This document shows positions 1-10,851 of a stretch of 64,000 nucleotides of DNA, in pieces. The notes under the pieces are model-generated. The model was not told the origin of the DNA. It was given only the letters and a program-made list of their open reading frames with translations, and did no database searches. Both the position numbers and the translations under genes were made by a program. Positions within the stretch are counted from its first letter, which is position 1. Every line of letters starts with the position of its first letter. The stretch is from Chelonoidis abingdonii (lineage: Eukaryota; Chordata; Testudines; Testudinidae), in the NCBI RefSeq assembly GCF_003597395.2, contig NC_133769.1, positions 181,067,432-181,131,431 on the forward strand. Reading direction: 5' to 3'.

Positions 1-216
1 CACTGAAGAATTCAAACACATGTTCAGATCAAATTTATTATGGTTTAGTAGTATATCACTATGCTGTCAAATATTTTTTTTAGAATGTTAACAACATTCA
101 GGAAATGATAAAAAAGATGAATAATTGTCAAGTCATTTCAAGACTTTTTTATTATGAATGTTTATCTGTAATAGAAAGTGTATTTAGACTCTTTGTGGTA
201 ATGAGGGAATCTAGTG
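1..216. other. AT-rich unannotated flank
   Basis: AT-rich sequence with no recognisable repeat or coding signal. It ends with ATCTAGTG (209-216), the left target-site duplication of the hAT element that follows. Confidence 0.5.
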
Positions 217-983
217 CAGTGCTTTTCAAAGTTCGGGTCGAGGCATGCAAGGCACTGAGTCTCCTTGCTCAGCACCGCCGCCTGGGACGTTAAAAGGCCC
301 ATTAGTGGTACTGCTCAGCTAAGGCAGGCTAGTGCCTACCTGTTCTGACACCACACTGTGCCCCAGAAGTGATCAGCAGCAGGGGGGGCCACAGGGCTCC
401 ATGAGCTTCCCCACTCCAAGCACTGTCTCCGCACTCGCATTGGCTGGTGCCTAGACAATGGAAGCTAGGGGGGCGGTGCTTGTAGCGAGAGCCATGCAGA
501 GGTGATTGCGTGACTCTGCCTAGGAGCTGGACCTGCTGCTGGCCACTTCTGGGGCACAGCATGGTCCTCAGTGCCAGGACAGGCAGAAAGCCTGCCTCTG
601 CACCCCAGTTGTGCCACTGACTGGGAGCTGCCAGAAGTAAGCCCGTGCCTCAACCCCCTGCCCTGAACCCCCCACAAACCCAGAAACCCTTCCTGCACCC
701 CAAACCCTTCATTCTCGGCCCCAGCCCAGAGCCTGCACCCACAGCCCAGAACCCTGACCCCCTCCTACACCCTAACCCCCTGCCCCAGCACAGAGCCCCC
801 TCCCATACCCTGAACCCCTCATTCCTGGCCCCAACCCACAGCCCTCAACCCTGCACCCCAACTTTCTGCTTCAGCCCTGAGCCCCTCCCACACCCCAAAC
901 CTCTCATCCTCAGCTCCTTTGTGTTGTGGGCATCAACAGTTTTCTTCAACTGGGTCCCCAGGAAAAAAGTTTGAAAACCACTG
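217..983. mobile_element. Non-autonomous hAT-type DNA transposon (767 bp)
   Basis: The left end CAGTGCTTTTCAAA and the right end TTTGAAAACCACTG are inverted repeats with one mismatch. The element is flanked by 8-bp near-duplications, ATCTAGTG (209-216) and ACCTAGTG (984-991), 7 of 8 identical. Eight-bp duplications and CAG...CTG ends are hallmarks of the hAT superfamily. No transposase frame is present, so the copy depended on an autonomous relative. The interior is GC-rich and carries a degenerate C-rich array at about 640-910. Open frames within it look like by-products of base composition. Family membership is inferred from the termini only. Confidence 0.85.
640..910. repeat. Degenerate C-rich array inside the hAT element
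   Basis: Many irregular repeats of the type CCCCAAACCC, CCCTGAACCCC and CCCCAGCCC run through this stretch. On the minus strand this is a string of short G runs. It is an integral part of the surrounding hAT element and carries no recognisable coding content. Confidence 0.7.
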
Positions 984-991
984 ACCTAGTG

Positions 992-2092
992 AGATAATGC
1001 TACCTTTCCAAGCCTTGGTTCCAAGTGGACAGTTATCTGTGCTACAGACCCAATGCACCTGTTGGCCAAACTGGCACATTTCTCATTCAAAAGAAAGCCA
1101 AAATTTGATTAGGAGTGATGTTGCTAGGGTTAGGATGACATCAAGCAAGCGTTAAACAAAATAGGCAAGGGCTTAAGAAAGCAGACAGACAATCCAAAAG
1201 GTGAATGAGACTGAAATTTGATCACAAAATCTCAAATTGCATAGTCCATCCCCTTCCTCTCCTTTTGTTCCCCCCTCCTTCCATTTATGACTAGATTTTG
1301 CTCCCCTCTTACCTGGCTATAGGGCACTAAAAAAACAAAACAAAAAAAACACAAACCACACACACACCCTTGGCATTGTTGCAGAGAAGCTCCCCAGATT
1401 ACCTACTCATGCCAGAGTCACAAAATATGCCCAAGACTGCCCCCTCTGAAGAAGTGAGTATGAAAGGGTGGGGAGGAGATGGAGCCATAGCACCATCTCT
1501 GATACCAGACAACTGATCTCTCTGGACTTGGGGTAAAGAGGAAGTATACTGTGTTTTGAAAAGATCAGTGGAAAAGGGGCTCTGATGGAATTTTGCCTCA
1601 GAGGGGTGTCTCAGGCACAATGCCTTCCTAGCACTTCTGCTGAGGTGCCAGAGTTATACGCTGACCCATATTCCGGGTTGTGCTTAAAGGCACAATCTAG
1701 GCACCTGTCTTCTTAAATATCTGTAAAGTGTCATATGCACCAACAGTATTACATGAACTCTTTATTATGGATAATACAACCATATCTAGCTCTTATGGTA
1801 GAGCTGAGTATAAAAGCTCATTTAGAATCAGTCACTGTAATCAATAGCTTATGGATAAGTGTATGCATACACTCTGAAGAAAATGAAATGAAATGTACTA
1901 TGTCAGTTTTCATAATCCCAGAGCCGGTATTTCCAAATGTCCGAACCACCAAAATAGAGGTAACTAATATACAACAGGGAGATTTAGGGTCTAGAATATT
2001 TATTTCAGGTATTTGTGTTATGTTTTGATCCAGCTTTCAAAAATGTCCTAGAAACTTTTTTATAGGACAAAAATAACATGAGGTACAGTCTC
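992..2092. other. Unannotated stretch with A/C microsatellite
   Basis: I see no gene or recognisable transposon here. An A/C-rich simple repeat lies at about 1329-1368. A 97-codon open frame (1735-2028, plus strand) matches nothing I recognise and has no splice or start context that supports it. Confidence 0.5.
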
Positions 2093-2100
2093 CTTATAAT

Positions 2101-2465
2101 CAGGGCCGGCGCTTCCATTTAGGCGACCTAGGCAGTTGCCTAGGGCACCAGGATTTGGGAGGGTGGCATTTTGCCGCTCTCAGTGGTAATTCGGCAGCAG
2201 GGGGTCTTTCCGCGCTCTGGGTCTTCGGCGGCAGGGGGTCCTTCCGCGCTCTGGGTCTTCGGCGGCATTCAGCGGCGGGGGGTCCTTCCGCACTCCGGGT
2301 CTTCAGCAGCATTCAGTGGCGGGTTCTTCACTCGCTCCGGAAGCCGCTGCTGAAGTACCCCGAAGACCAGAAGCGCGGAAGGCCCCCCCGGCCGCTGAAT
2401 TGCCACTGACCGGGAGCGCGGAAGGACCCCCGCCTAGGGTACCAAAAACCCTGGCGCCACTCCTG
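2101..2465. mobile_element. CpG-rich hAT-type element with internal minisatellite
   Basis: The element starts CAGGGCCGGCGC and ends GGCGCCACTCCTG, an imperfect terminal inverted repeat. It sits between perfect 8-bp direct repeats CTTATAAT (2093-2100 and 2466-2473). The duplication size and CAG...CTG ends point to hAT. The 365-bp body is far more GC- and CpG-rich than its surroundings. It contains three copies of a roughly 33-bp unit (GGGGTCCTTCCGCGCTCTGG...) at about 2201-2310. It has no transposase. Confidence 0.88.
2201..2310. repeat. 33-bp minisatellite, about three units
   Basis: Units begin near 2201, 2234 and 2276, each of the form GGGGTCCTTCCGCGCTCTGG followed by GTCTTCGGCGGCA. The third unit is offset by a 10-bp spacer and is the most diverged. 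The array lies entirely inside the hAT-type element. Confidence 0.8.
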
Positions 2466-2832
2466 CTTATAATATTTCAGTTCCTGGATGGAGGGAATAC
2501 TGCAAGAACACACATTTTTCTGGTTCCATAAATGGTTCCTTGAGGCATTAAATAAGCCTATGAAAACCAATTACACTGAGACACTTCATATTATTTGGGT
2601 TTACTGGGAGACCTCAGTTTTAAACTTTATTTGGGTTCGTATGGAAACAAAATACAGAGCTTAATATAAGGTATCATAGCCATAAAAATATTGTTTGCAC
2701 ATTTCTTAATTAGTCTCAGACATGTATCTATGTGGTCTAGAATTTCCATTTAAATTGTTATTTTTTACATATATTTTATATCGTGAACTAAATTTCAAAA
2801 TGTGCCTCCACCAGGTAATTGTATGTATGGCT

Positions 2833-2924
2833 GTAAAAGCAGCAAAGTATCCTGTGGCACCTTATAGACTAACAGATGTTTTGGAGCATGAGCTTTTGTG
2901 GGTGAATACCCACTTCGTCAAGGG
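2833..2924 (-). mobile_element. Penelope-like element 3' tail, 92 bp, severely 5'-truncated
   Basis: Read on the minus strand this is the terminal segment also found at 51773-51870: a GTGGG/CCCAC hairpin followed by AGCTCATGCTCC, then CTGTTAGTCTATAAGGTGCC and CACAGGAT. Flanking 12-bp near-repeats GTATGTATGGCT (2821-2832) and GTATGTTTGACT (2925-2936) agree at 10 of 12 positions, consistent with an insertion-site duplication. Only the tail is present, so there is no coding capacity. Confidence 0.85.
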
Positions 2925-3192
2925 GTATGTTTGACTAACTTCTCACGATCACTTTTTCAGCACTATGATTTTCACATGCAGATGATGAGAGTTGTTCAAT
3001 AACCTTCATGCAAAGGGCACATAAACATTCATACATGACAAGTTGAACATACACAAATTCAGGCCAGATTTTGAAAATATAGCTTTGTACTTCATACAAA
3101 GGAGGTGTCTGAGAGATCAAGATACTTCAGGCAAAATTTTCAGAAGTGCGTAAGTGTAGGCCTAAATGCCTAACCTTGAACATTGTTTTAAG

Positions 3193-4019
3193 TGATAATT
3201 ATTCTAAGTAGTAATATTTGTATTCATTTTGTTAGTATATATGATATGATGTGTTGCAAATTAGTAAGAGGAAATAGTGTTTGGTTTTATTGCATTTTTA
3301 TTGTAGTAAGAAGGAATTGTTTTAGTAAGGATGGTTTAGTTCTGCTTTGCTTTGCAAGAAAACTTTGCTCTGTAAAAAGCCTTGTTTTTTAAAATTATAT
3401 ACAGTTCTATGTGAGTGAGGAATGTAAGGTATGCTAACAGATAAGAGATAGGAGGCACCAGTACCAGATGAGCGGGATGGTCAAGAGGGGAGTGAGAAGT
3501 GCCACCCTAATTATCAGAACGGCTGAAGAAGAGCAGATTGATGACCCTAAAGCAGAGGCATACACCCCCAAGGATGAGATAAAGAGTGGAGCCAGAGAGA
3601 TGAGATAAGAAACTGCTGCAGAAAACAAACCAAAATAATGCTGATTTGGAGCAGCCTGGACTACTTTGTGATTAACACCTCCAGTGTGACACAGCAGGGC
3701 CCATAGACTCACGGTGGAACTTATTGCTATAAGAGAAAGGTGTATTGCCATGGACTTTGCGTTCATTCTGCATCAACACTGGAGCTTCCAAGGTGTTCAA
3801 CAGAGGCCCCACCTCCGTCTCCCTTACTTGTAGTTTCAGCTGGCCACTGAAACTGACCGAGCAACGCTAAGAACTGGTAACTATAAGATACAGCTGCAGA
3901 ACCTTTGAGGGGTGTGTGAATGGAAGCATATGTTGATTTTAATGCTTAAATTGTACTCCCAATAAACACGGCGTATTGCCTTATCCCTTGAAAAAGATTC
4001 TGAGTGCTTCTTATAAGCA
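3193..4019 (+). mobile_element. Probable solo LTR of an endogenous retrovirus
   Basis: The 827-bp unit begins TGATAATTATTC and ends TTATAAGCA. It has TG...CA termini between 4-bp direct repeats TAAG (3189-3192 and 4020-4023). A TATA-like CTATAAGAG lies at about 3727 and AATAAA at 3961, the usual order of LTR signals in plus orientation. A 4-bp duplication fits class I (gamma-like) retroviruses. A 4-bp match and TG/CA ends could arise by chance, so boundaries are less sure than for the hAT elements. No internal viral genes are present. Confidence 0.5.
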
Positions 4020-4020
4020 T

Positions 4021-4121
4021 AAGTCCCATTTTCAAAAGGGATACAAGTATTTAGGAGCCTAAGTCCCATTGAAAGCCAGCGGCACTTCGGCTCTAAAGTC
4101 TCCTTTGAAAATGGGACTTAC
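4021..4121. repeat. Hairpin repeat, AAGTCCCATTTTCAAAAG family
   Basis: AAGTCCCATTTTCAAAAG (4021-4038) is matched in inverted orientation at about 4103-4120, with related CCTAAGTCCCATTG between. This is an imperfect palindrome of a dispersed family; a partial relative lies at about 42873-42905. It abuts the 3' end of the upstream LTR-like element. It is non-coding. Confidence 0.7.
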
Positions 4122-4139
4122 TGCCCACCTTTGAAAATG

Positions 4140-5400
4140 TTATGCTTAGGCCTATTTTTGGAGAAAATAAAAAGTACTGTGAGAGAAAGCAAGAAAGTTT
4201 CCATACTTCTTAATGGTCGGATACTGTATTTTAACATAAGATAATATATTCCTGCAAATCTTGACCTACATGTTTGAACCACAAAAATGAATAAAGAGTA
4301 AAAATGAATCAGAGTAAAGCAAACACATAACAGTCTTTTGAATTTGACCACTGATATAACATTCATATTTTTAAGCAAAGACCCAGTAACTCTTCATAGG
4401 TTATGTGTTCTATACCATAAGGTTAGATGTCAAGAAAGTGAGCAGGCTATCATCAGTTAGGTCCCTTTCTACGTTAGCAACGCAGCCATGTTAGCTAGAA
4501 CCCATGTGCCCTACGCTTGTCTCTTGATGTTTTGTAATCATTGCATAGTAAGTTACATGACATGGCCTGAAATTGGCAGGAAGGCAGAGTTACCACCCTG
4601 CTTGGAATGTCTGTAATTAACCACAGTTCTGGAAAACACAGTTCTATGTTTTAATGTGAATCATGCCTAGATATCCATCTTACTAAAGGCAGAGGAAGGA
4701 GAAAGAAAAAGGTATCAACTGAGGAGAAAGGGACTGATCATAAATAAAGTAAGGGATACCTGGTGTGTCAAAATTGACAAGGGAATATGAAGGAAAAAAA
4801 ACAAACAGTCAGTAGTGATCAAGATCACTCAGATTATTGAGCTACAGAACCTTTTACCACTCGCTAACAGACAACTCATAGGATGTCTCCTCTCTCCCTC
4901 TTCCCCCTCTCCCTGTAGCCTCCCCAACAGAGCTTTCTCTTTATTTCTGTCTCTCCCCATCCTCTACATCCTTGAATTTTTCTCCACAGTGCCTCCCAAT
5001 GGCCTCCTCCTGTCTTCAGCTACTAATTCCTGAAACATTAATCCCAGTATGGGGTCCATGTTTCATGTTGTCTCAGTTGACAGCTGGCAGCCTCCTTTGC
5101 TCTTGTTTTGTCAGCCCTTCCATACCAATTGTGCAGCACTGAAACACACAGGGCAGGGGACAGCAGACAGAGAACAGCGGGAGAAGAGAAGCAGTTGCCA
5201 GACACTGAAGAGGCAGCATTTTCATCATCTGCAGGTGGCAGGAACTGTGAGAAGTTGGGTTCAGTAAAATACATCTCTCTCCTGCTGACAGCACCATGAG
5301 GGACAGATCCAGGGCAGAATTTTAAAAAGAAGTTCCCTTGACCTCCCCCCCAGCACATCAAAAGTTTCACTGCAAAATATCAGCAACAATATTAACATAG
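4140..5400. other. Unannotated stretch
   Basis: No recognisable gene or transposon. Open frames of up to 110 codons at about 5038-5370 overlap on both strands, have no recognisable motif and are judged to be chance. Confidence 0.45.
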
Positions 5401-5429
5401 CACATAAAGAGGCATCACATCATGGAACA

Positions 5430-5912
5430 GAGAGTTAAGAGACCCTCTGTGGCTCTGGTGTGACAGCACCTGGAATACCACGTTCAGATCTGACCATCTC
5501 ATTTCCAGAAAGATAGAAAACAGGAGAGAGTTCAGAGAAGAGCAGCAAAATAATTAAGGGGCTGGAGGGATTTACCAAGGAGGAAGATTAAAAGAACTAA
5601 ATAAATATGTTTAGTCTGGCTAAGCCATAACTAAGGAGAGGCATGCTAACCATCTACAAATATTTGAACGGCATAAACGCTAGGGAGGAAAAGGAATTAC
5701 TTAGTCTGAAAAGCTGGGAGTAATGGAAAGAAATTACGAAAAGGAAAATTTAGTCTGAATTTAAAGGAAATCCTCCTGACAGTGAGTTCTATTAGTTTGT
5801 GGACAATCTACCAGCAAATATTCAACAGGGAACAATCCTGCATAGATAAGGAGAGGAATGTGACCTACTGGGGTCTTTTCAATCTCAAATATTTATGATT
5901 CTATAATCAAGT
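5430..5912 (+). mobile_element. CR1 LINE 3' end fragment, plus strand
   Basis: Broken frames recall the C-terminal part of CR1 ORF2: a region like EYCVQFW, then ENRREFREEQ, then a LTIYKYLNG-like segment. The copy ends in the CR1-type tail ATGATTCTATAAT at 5897-5909. Multiple stops and frameshifts show that it is dead. No target-site duplication is evident, which is normal for CR1. The 5' boundary is approximate because the copy is truncated and decayed. Confidence 0.8.
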
Positions 5913-7619
5913 ATTATTAAATTTAATTGCATGTGCCAGTGATGTTCTCCCTGCTTATTGCCTTAGGTCAGAAGTGTGCAAGTATTTCTTAACTAAACGT
6001 CTTGCCTTTTAACTCATTAATCTTCCTAAAATTAAGCAGATGGAATAACTGAATTTTCTGTTTATGCTACTAGAATTAAAGCAATTTTGCTCATCTTTTC
6101 AAATGATGACTTATCTCTTGTCCCTACAAAATAAAACAAACTCCACAATGTGAATCCCTAAAAATGCAAGGCAAGCATACATACTTAAAGCTGTACGGTT
6201 TAGTGCCTGAACTGGGTCAGCCTGAGGCTGAACACCTGCTATATAGAAGGGAACCTTTGTTGGAAAAGCCAGTTAATGTAAAGCAAATCAGCATACTCCT
6301 GCACACCAGCTATTCTATCTCTCAGGAAAAATAGTTTACTAGGCTGCTCTGTATAGAGTTGTAAATAGAGTAAGTCAACTAGGATCCATTTACATGGCTT
6401 TGTACTTAGAACATGCCGACTTACCATCTCACCGCCTTACCATGCTGCACCATCATTCACAGAATACATGTAGTTGTTTGTTCCTGCTTCCCACTGCTGT
6501 ACCCACCCAGAACTGCTATGCAGTGACCATCTGGTGCATAGCAGGTTTCTAACGCCTTCTGTTGACACATGCATTCTTGTTTTGGTGCACACACCTGGGC
6601 ACAGGGAGAATTCATGCCAAAGTGTCTTTTACTGTAATAGATTGCCATAAAGCATAAGAAGATAGGATGTGTTCAGTGCTTCATAGTGACTTCATTTGAA
6701 CAGTCAAAGAGAGGTCTTAGTACTATTTTCATTTCCTCCCCTCCCCCCAACTCCCAGCATGTGTTGCCCTGTGACAGGTGGGCATTGTAATTTTCTGCCA
6801 ATTCAACATGCAATAAGCAGAGCACTGAATTGGACAGTTTAAGCTATTTGGTCGTTTCTTACTTATTTCATATGCCTTATGCCCATATGGCAAGATTGTT
6901 CACTCTGAAAGGTGAAAGTGCATATACAGTACTTGAGAGAAAATTTAAGTGAAACTTCTTTTTGGTAGCCACCAGATACAGACATGCTATATCTTTTACT
7001 AGCAATATGTTGACAGGGTCTTAGTAGTCACCATCATTTGAACATCATTTCTTTCTTGGCCAAGTATTTCGGAAATAACCCCCAGCCCTGTTAGAGCAAC
7101 TGTGCAGGACTCCTACATCACTCAAAACAGTCTGGACAGTAAATGAGGCAAAGTTTAGTACTGAATATGGCTGATGTCTGTAACATCTCAGAATGTAAAA
7201 AATTGGGTATTTCCAACATAAGTAAATCGTAAGTGCAAGAACCGGGGTGCTAGCATTACAATACTATGAACACTAATTATAGGAATCTATTTGCTGAAGC
7301 ACTGAACTTTTCAGCTAATGCTGTAGCTATCCAGTTGAAGTAGGATAATGAAACAAAACTATTTTTTCCCTAATTCTGCAGCAGTGTCTGTCATTTTTAA
7401 GTAGAGAATTTCTAAGATGCAATAGCGGATGTAAAAAGCTTAATTTGTTTCCTAGGTTTCACAGCATGTATCTCTTTAATAACTTTTTTTCATAAGAAAA
7501 CTGCCACAAGTACTGGAAGATGACCTAGCTGGTATAGCGGATGACTCAGGGCTAGATTGTGTTGATGCAGAAGCTGTGAGGAGGAAGAAAGAACAAGGAG
7601 ATTTGTCCCTTTTTCCCAT
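5913..7619. other. Unannotated stretch
   Basis: AT-rich sequence without a recognisable gene, RNA or mobile element. Short open frames (62-63 codons at 6239-6648, minus strand) show no known motif. Confidence 0.45.
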
Positions 7620-7627
7620 GTCAAGGT

Positions 7628-7753
7628 TAGGGTGACCAGGCTGCAAGTGTGAAAAATCAGGACAGGTGGTGGTGGAGGTAACAGGAGCCTATATAAGAAA
7701 AAGACCCAAAAATCGGGACTGTCCCTATAAAATCAGGACATCTGGTCACCCGA
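7628..7753. mobile_element. TAGGGTGACCA MITE, copy 1 (126 bp)
   Basis: Termini TAGGGTGACCAG and CTGGTCACCCGA are inverted repeats. The element is flanked by perfect 8-bp duplications GTCAAGGT (7620-7627 and 7754-7761). TAG...CTA ends with 8-bp duplications fit a non-autonomous hAT. The interior matches copy 2 at 10722-10843 closely, including a shared CTATATAAGAAAAAGACCC segment. Confidence 0.93.
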
Positions 7754-7761
7754 GTCAAGGT

Positions 7762-8156
7762 TTGGGTGCAATCCCACTATTTTTGTACTCTAAGAGCAAA
7801 CGGACAGCAAATCTAGAGCTAATAGTGAAGTAGTTGGGGAGATTGGTTTCAAGGAGTGCACCACTGCTTGAGAGAGCCAGTCTTCCATATTGATATTGTA
7901 TTAAAAGTTGCACAAAATTCAATGATAATACTCTACAAGCAGTTCTTAAATAAGTAGATTCAAGATCTGGCCAACAGTTTAATATAATCTTCTCTTTGCC
8001 TCCTTAGTGTGATGTTCTTCAAAATGCTTCTGGAGCCCTTTACATGTTGGAATTTGGGTCTTGTATTCATAACAACAATCCTTCCCTTCACTTCCATCTG
8101 CCAAATTCTGCATGGTTCTTGCTGCTCAAGTCCCAAATCCACCAGTTACCAACATT
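7762..8156. other. Unannotated stretch
   Basis: No recognisable gene or mobile element. The last bases run into the left copy of a 37-bp direct repeat. Confidence 0.45.
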
Positions 8157-8193
8157 TTTTTTCAGTTTTAGGTAGTATTTTAGATCATGCACT
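8157..8193. repeat. Left copy of a 37-bp direct repeat
   Basis: This segment matches 9302-9338 at 35 of 37 positions, differing only at GTTTTAG/GTTCTAG and GGTAG/GGTGG. It ends exactly where the TGTCATAAACAG element begins, so it behaves like an unusually long insertion-site duplication. Confidence 0.9.
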
Positions 8194-9301
8194 TGTCATA
8201 AACAGATAGCTAAGGGTTAATGTTTCTTTTACCTGTAAAGGGTTAACAAAGGGAACCAAACACCTGACAAGAGGACCAATCAGAAAACCGGATTTTTCAA
8301 AGCTTAAGGGAAGGAATTTGTGGGGGTTTCTTGGTCTTGAGTCTTTGTCTGTTCTGTGCTCTCTCAGCTATGAGAGGATCTATTTCCAGTCCTTCTAATC
8401 TTCTGTTTCCCAGTTGTAAGTACAAAGGTAGCAAAAGTATTTGCATCTGTGTATCTGGCTGGTGGAGTCTTTATGTGTATTTGGCTATAAGTACTTTAAA
8501 TTGTATTGTTTTTGGATAAGGCTGTTTATCCCTTTTCTATTGTTTATTCATTTTCTATAAGTTGAAAACCCTGTATCTTACCATCTAGATTAAACAAGAA
8601 AAACTGATTATATCCTATTCATATCAATTCTTTCTTATGAAAAGTTTTGACTTTATTAAAGAACAAACTGATTGATTTTTTTCTAGTTAACCACACAGAA
8701 AATTGGTAGGAAGAAGGAAGAGACGGGGGGGAAGGGAGGACTGCTCTCTGTGTTAACTCTTCTAGTGATCCACAGGGCGGGAGAAGCTATGGGGGAAAGA
8801 GATAGACATCTTATTCTGTTTCTTGATCTTTGGGTTATGTCTTTTTTGATAGAGACGAAAGAGAGAACCAATGTTCTCTCTTCGTATATGTATGTAAGAG
8901 GTTTGCATCAGTAACTTCCAGTTTAGCCCAGAGAGGAAATCTGGTGGGGAGAGTGTGGGGGAAAGATTTATTTCCTTTGTGGTAAGACTCAGAGCCTCTG
9001 AGTCTCTGGGTCCCCAGGAAGGTTTTGGGGAGACCAAGTGAGCAAAACATCTGGAGATTTTTGGCTGGTGGCAGCGGATAGTCAGATCTAAGCTGGTAAT
9101 TAACGCTTTTAGAGGGTTCATGGCTAGCTCTTCTCATTTATGACAGCTAAGGTTCAAATCTGAGTGGGAAAGCTATGATATGAGTGGCAGCAAAGTGGGA
9201 AAGATAAGAATCTAAAAGCCAGTAAGATTATTAATTTGCTTCTCTGCTAGCTGGTTATAAGCAGAGGGAAGGGTTTATTTTTTTAAACTGCAGCCAGAAA
9301 A
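8194..9301 (+). mobile_element. LTR-like element, TGTCATAAACAG family, copy 1
   Basis: It begins TGTCATAAACAGATAG and shares ordered blocks with the copy at 17694-18620: AAGGGTTAATGT, GAGGACCAATCAG, a CTGATTGATTTTTT region, GGTGGCAGC and ATCTAAGCTGGTA. It runs about 120 bp past the point where the second copy seems to stop and ends CAGCCAGAAAA. That extra part may be the start of an internal region. It is flanked by the 37-bp direct repeat rather than the usual 4-6 bp. No protein-coding domain is visible. Assignment to an LTR class is inference. Confidence 0.65.
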
Positions 9302-9338
9302 TTTTTTCAGTTCTAGGTGGTATTTTAGATCATGCACT
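9302..9338. repeat. Right copy of a 37-bp direct repeat
   Basis: This is the second copy of the 8157-8193 repeat, beginning immediately after the LTR-like element ends. The two mismatches suggest that the duplication is not recent. Confidence 0.9.
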
Positions 9339-10713
9339 ACACTAAATGTCAGTGTTATTAACTCAGCCTAAACTTATCAGGGAATAAGGAAAAAGTCACT
9401 TACCTCTTTTAGATTAATAGGTATCAAATGTGGAAAGAACCTCTTCAAGCATTTAGCACATGTAACTTGCATATCAGACACAGCAGTATGTATAAATTTG
9501 TACAGAATCTCCATTAGTTCTCTTTGTAGCTTGGCCTTGAATACCTGAGCTCGTCCTGACCCCAGTGTTACAAAACGCCTGCCACTGTTAAGCCTACATT
9601 TTTACATTCTTAACATTAGGCTATTATTTATTCTTGTGCCTGGACAGATTACTGAAAAAAAAACCCCACCCTTTTAATAGCTTTGTTTATTACATGTAAA
9701 AATAGAGAGAATTTTACTGCTTTCTCATATTTTGTCCCAGCTCAGTATATATTCACTTTACTTAACCTCTCTTCATGTCAGCTTTTTTCTAAACCTCTTA
9801 TTGTGACTATTGTTGCCCCCCTCTTCAGTTTGTCATTTTTATAGTCCTCAGCCCAGATGTAGTTCTGAAAAATGTACTAAAATTATGTATAATGAAAAGA
9901 CTTCTTTCTCAAACTTTGAAACTGTAGGTCAGGAACATAGTACCATACAGAGCCAAAAGCAATTTATATATTTGCTTTCACACTGACTTTCTGTTGAGTA
10001 GGAAGCAAAATACATACTGCTGGAGTTGCACAAAACAAAACAGCGTTTACTCATGCATGGAGAGCAAATTACTTTTGGGTAGAATAAGAATGTTTGAGTT
10101 TAGAACTGACAGAGTTTTCATGTTATCTTAAAGAATAATGTCAAATCTTTTCTCACTGCATAATTTTTGGGTTGAGTGGTTTGCTTTTTAAATGAAAACG
10201 AGAAATGACTTTGTACCATTGATGCATTCTTGGATTCAGGACACTCCCCCACTCTGCATCTCCTCCAGAGCTTCTGGCTCACTTCTGGAAAAGTAATTTC
10301 CCTGTGACAGTCACAAGATAGCATCTATAGATTGTTCTGAAAAATCTAAGTTCCCATTAGGAGCTGGGGTGACTATTCTCTAGCAATCTAAACTCTTTGA
10401 TAAATGTTTATTATTATTTCCTTCAGCTGGTTGAGACTCGGTAGCAATGTTTGGAACAGCTACTAGGCCAGCTCCCTCCATATGTCTTATAGTTACTGAA
10501 AACCTACTCAATGACAGTTGCTAGCAGTGATAACAGGGGGGAAACAAACTAATATAAGTTTTTCTAAGTCTCCTATTTAATGTATCTTCCCTCAGAGTGA
10601 AGATCTTGGGTGGGAATCTCCATTCTGCTCACACACAGAGAGAGGGATATGGGGAGCTAGTTGCAGCTCCGTGATTCTAGACCACCCGGCCACGGTGTAT
10701 GTTAGAGTTGTTC
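9339..10713. other. Unannotated stretch
   Basis: AT-rich, with no recognisable gene or mobile element. The 68-codon minus-strand frame at 10118-10324 is unrecognised. Confidence 0.45.
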
Positions 10714-10721
10714 CTTATGCC

Positions 10722-10843
10722 TAGGGTGACCAGACAGCAAGTGTGAAAAATCGGGACGGGGTGGTGGGTAATAGGAGCCTATATAAGAAAAAGACCCCAA
10801 AATCAGGACCGTCTCTATAAAATCTGGACATCTGGTCACCCTA
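10722..10843. mobile_element. TAGGGTGACCA MITE, copy 2 (122 bp)
   Basis: Ends TAGGGTGACCAGA and TCTGGTCACCCTA form near-perfect inverted repeats. Perfect 8-bp duplications CTTATGCC lie at 10714-10721 and 10844-10851. It is internally near-identical to copy 1. It carries no transposase, so it is a non-autonomous hAT-like MITE. Confidence 0.95.
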
Positions 10844-10851
10844 CTTATGCC

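Noticed and set aside
645..974. A 109-codon proline-rich protein
   Set aside because: It is the translation of the C-rich array within the hAT element at 217-983.
2155..2531. Overlapping glycine/serine-rich frames
   Set aside because: They are produced by the 33-bp minisatellite in the hAT-type element.
8762..9137. Minus-strand frames of 100-119 codons
   Set aside because: They lie within the TGTCATAAACAG LTR-like element, in the orientation opposite to its signals, and show no viral motif.
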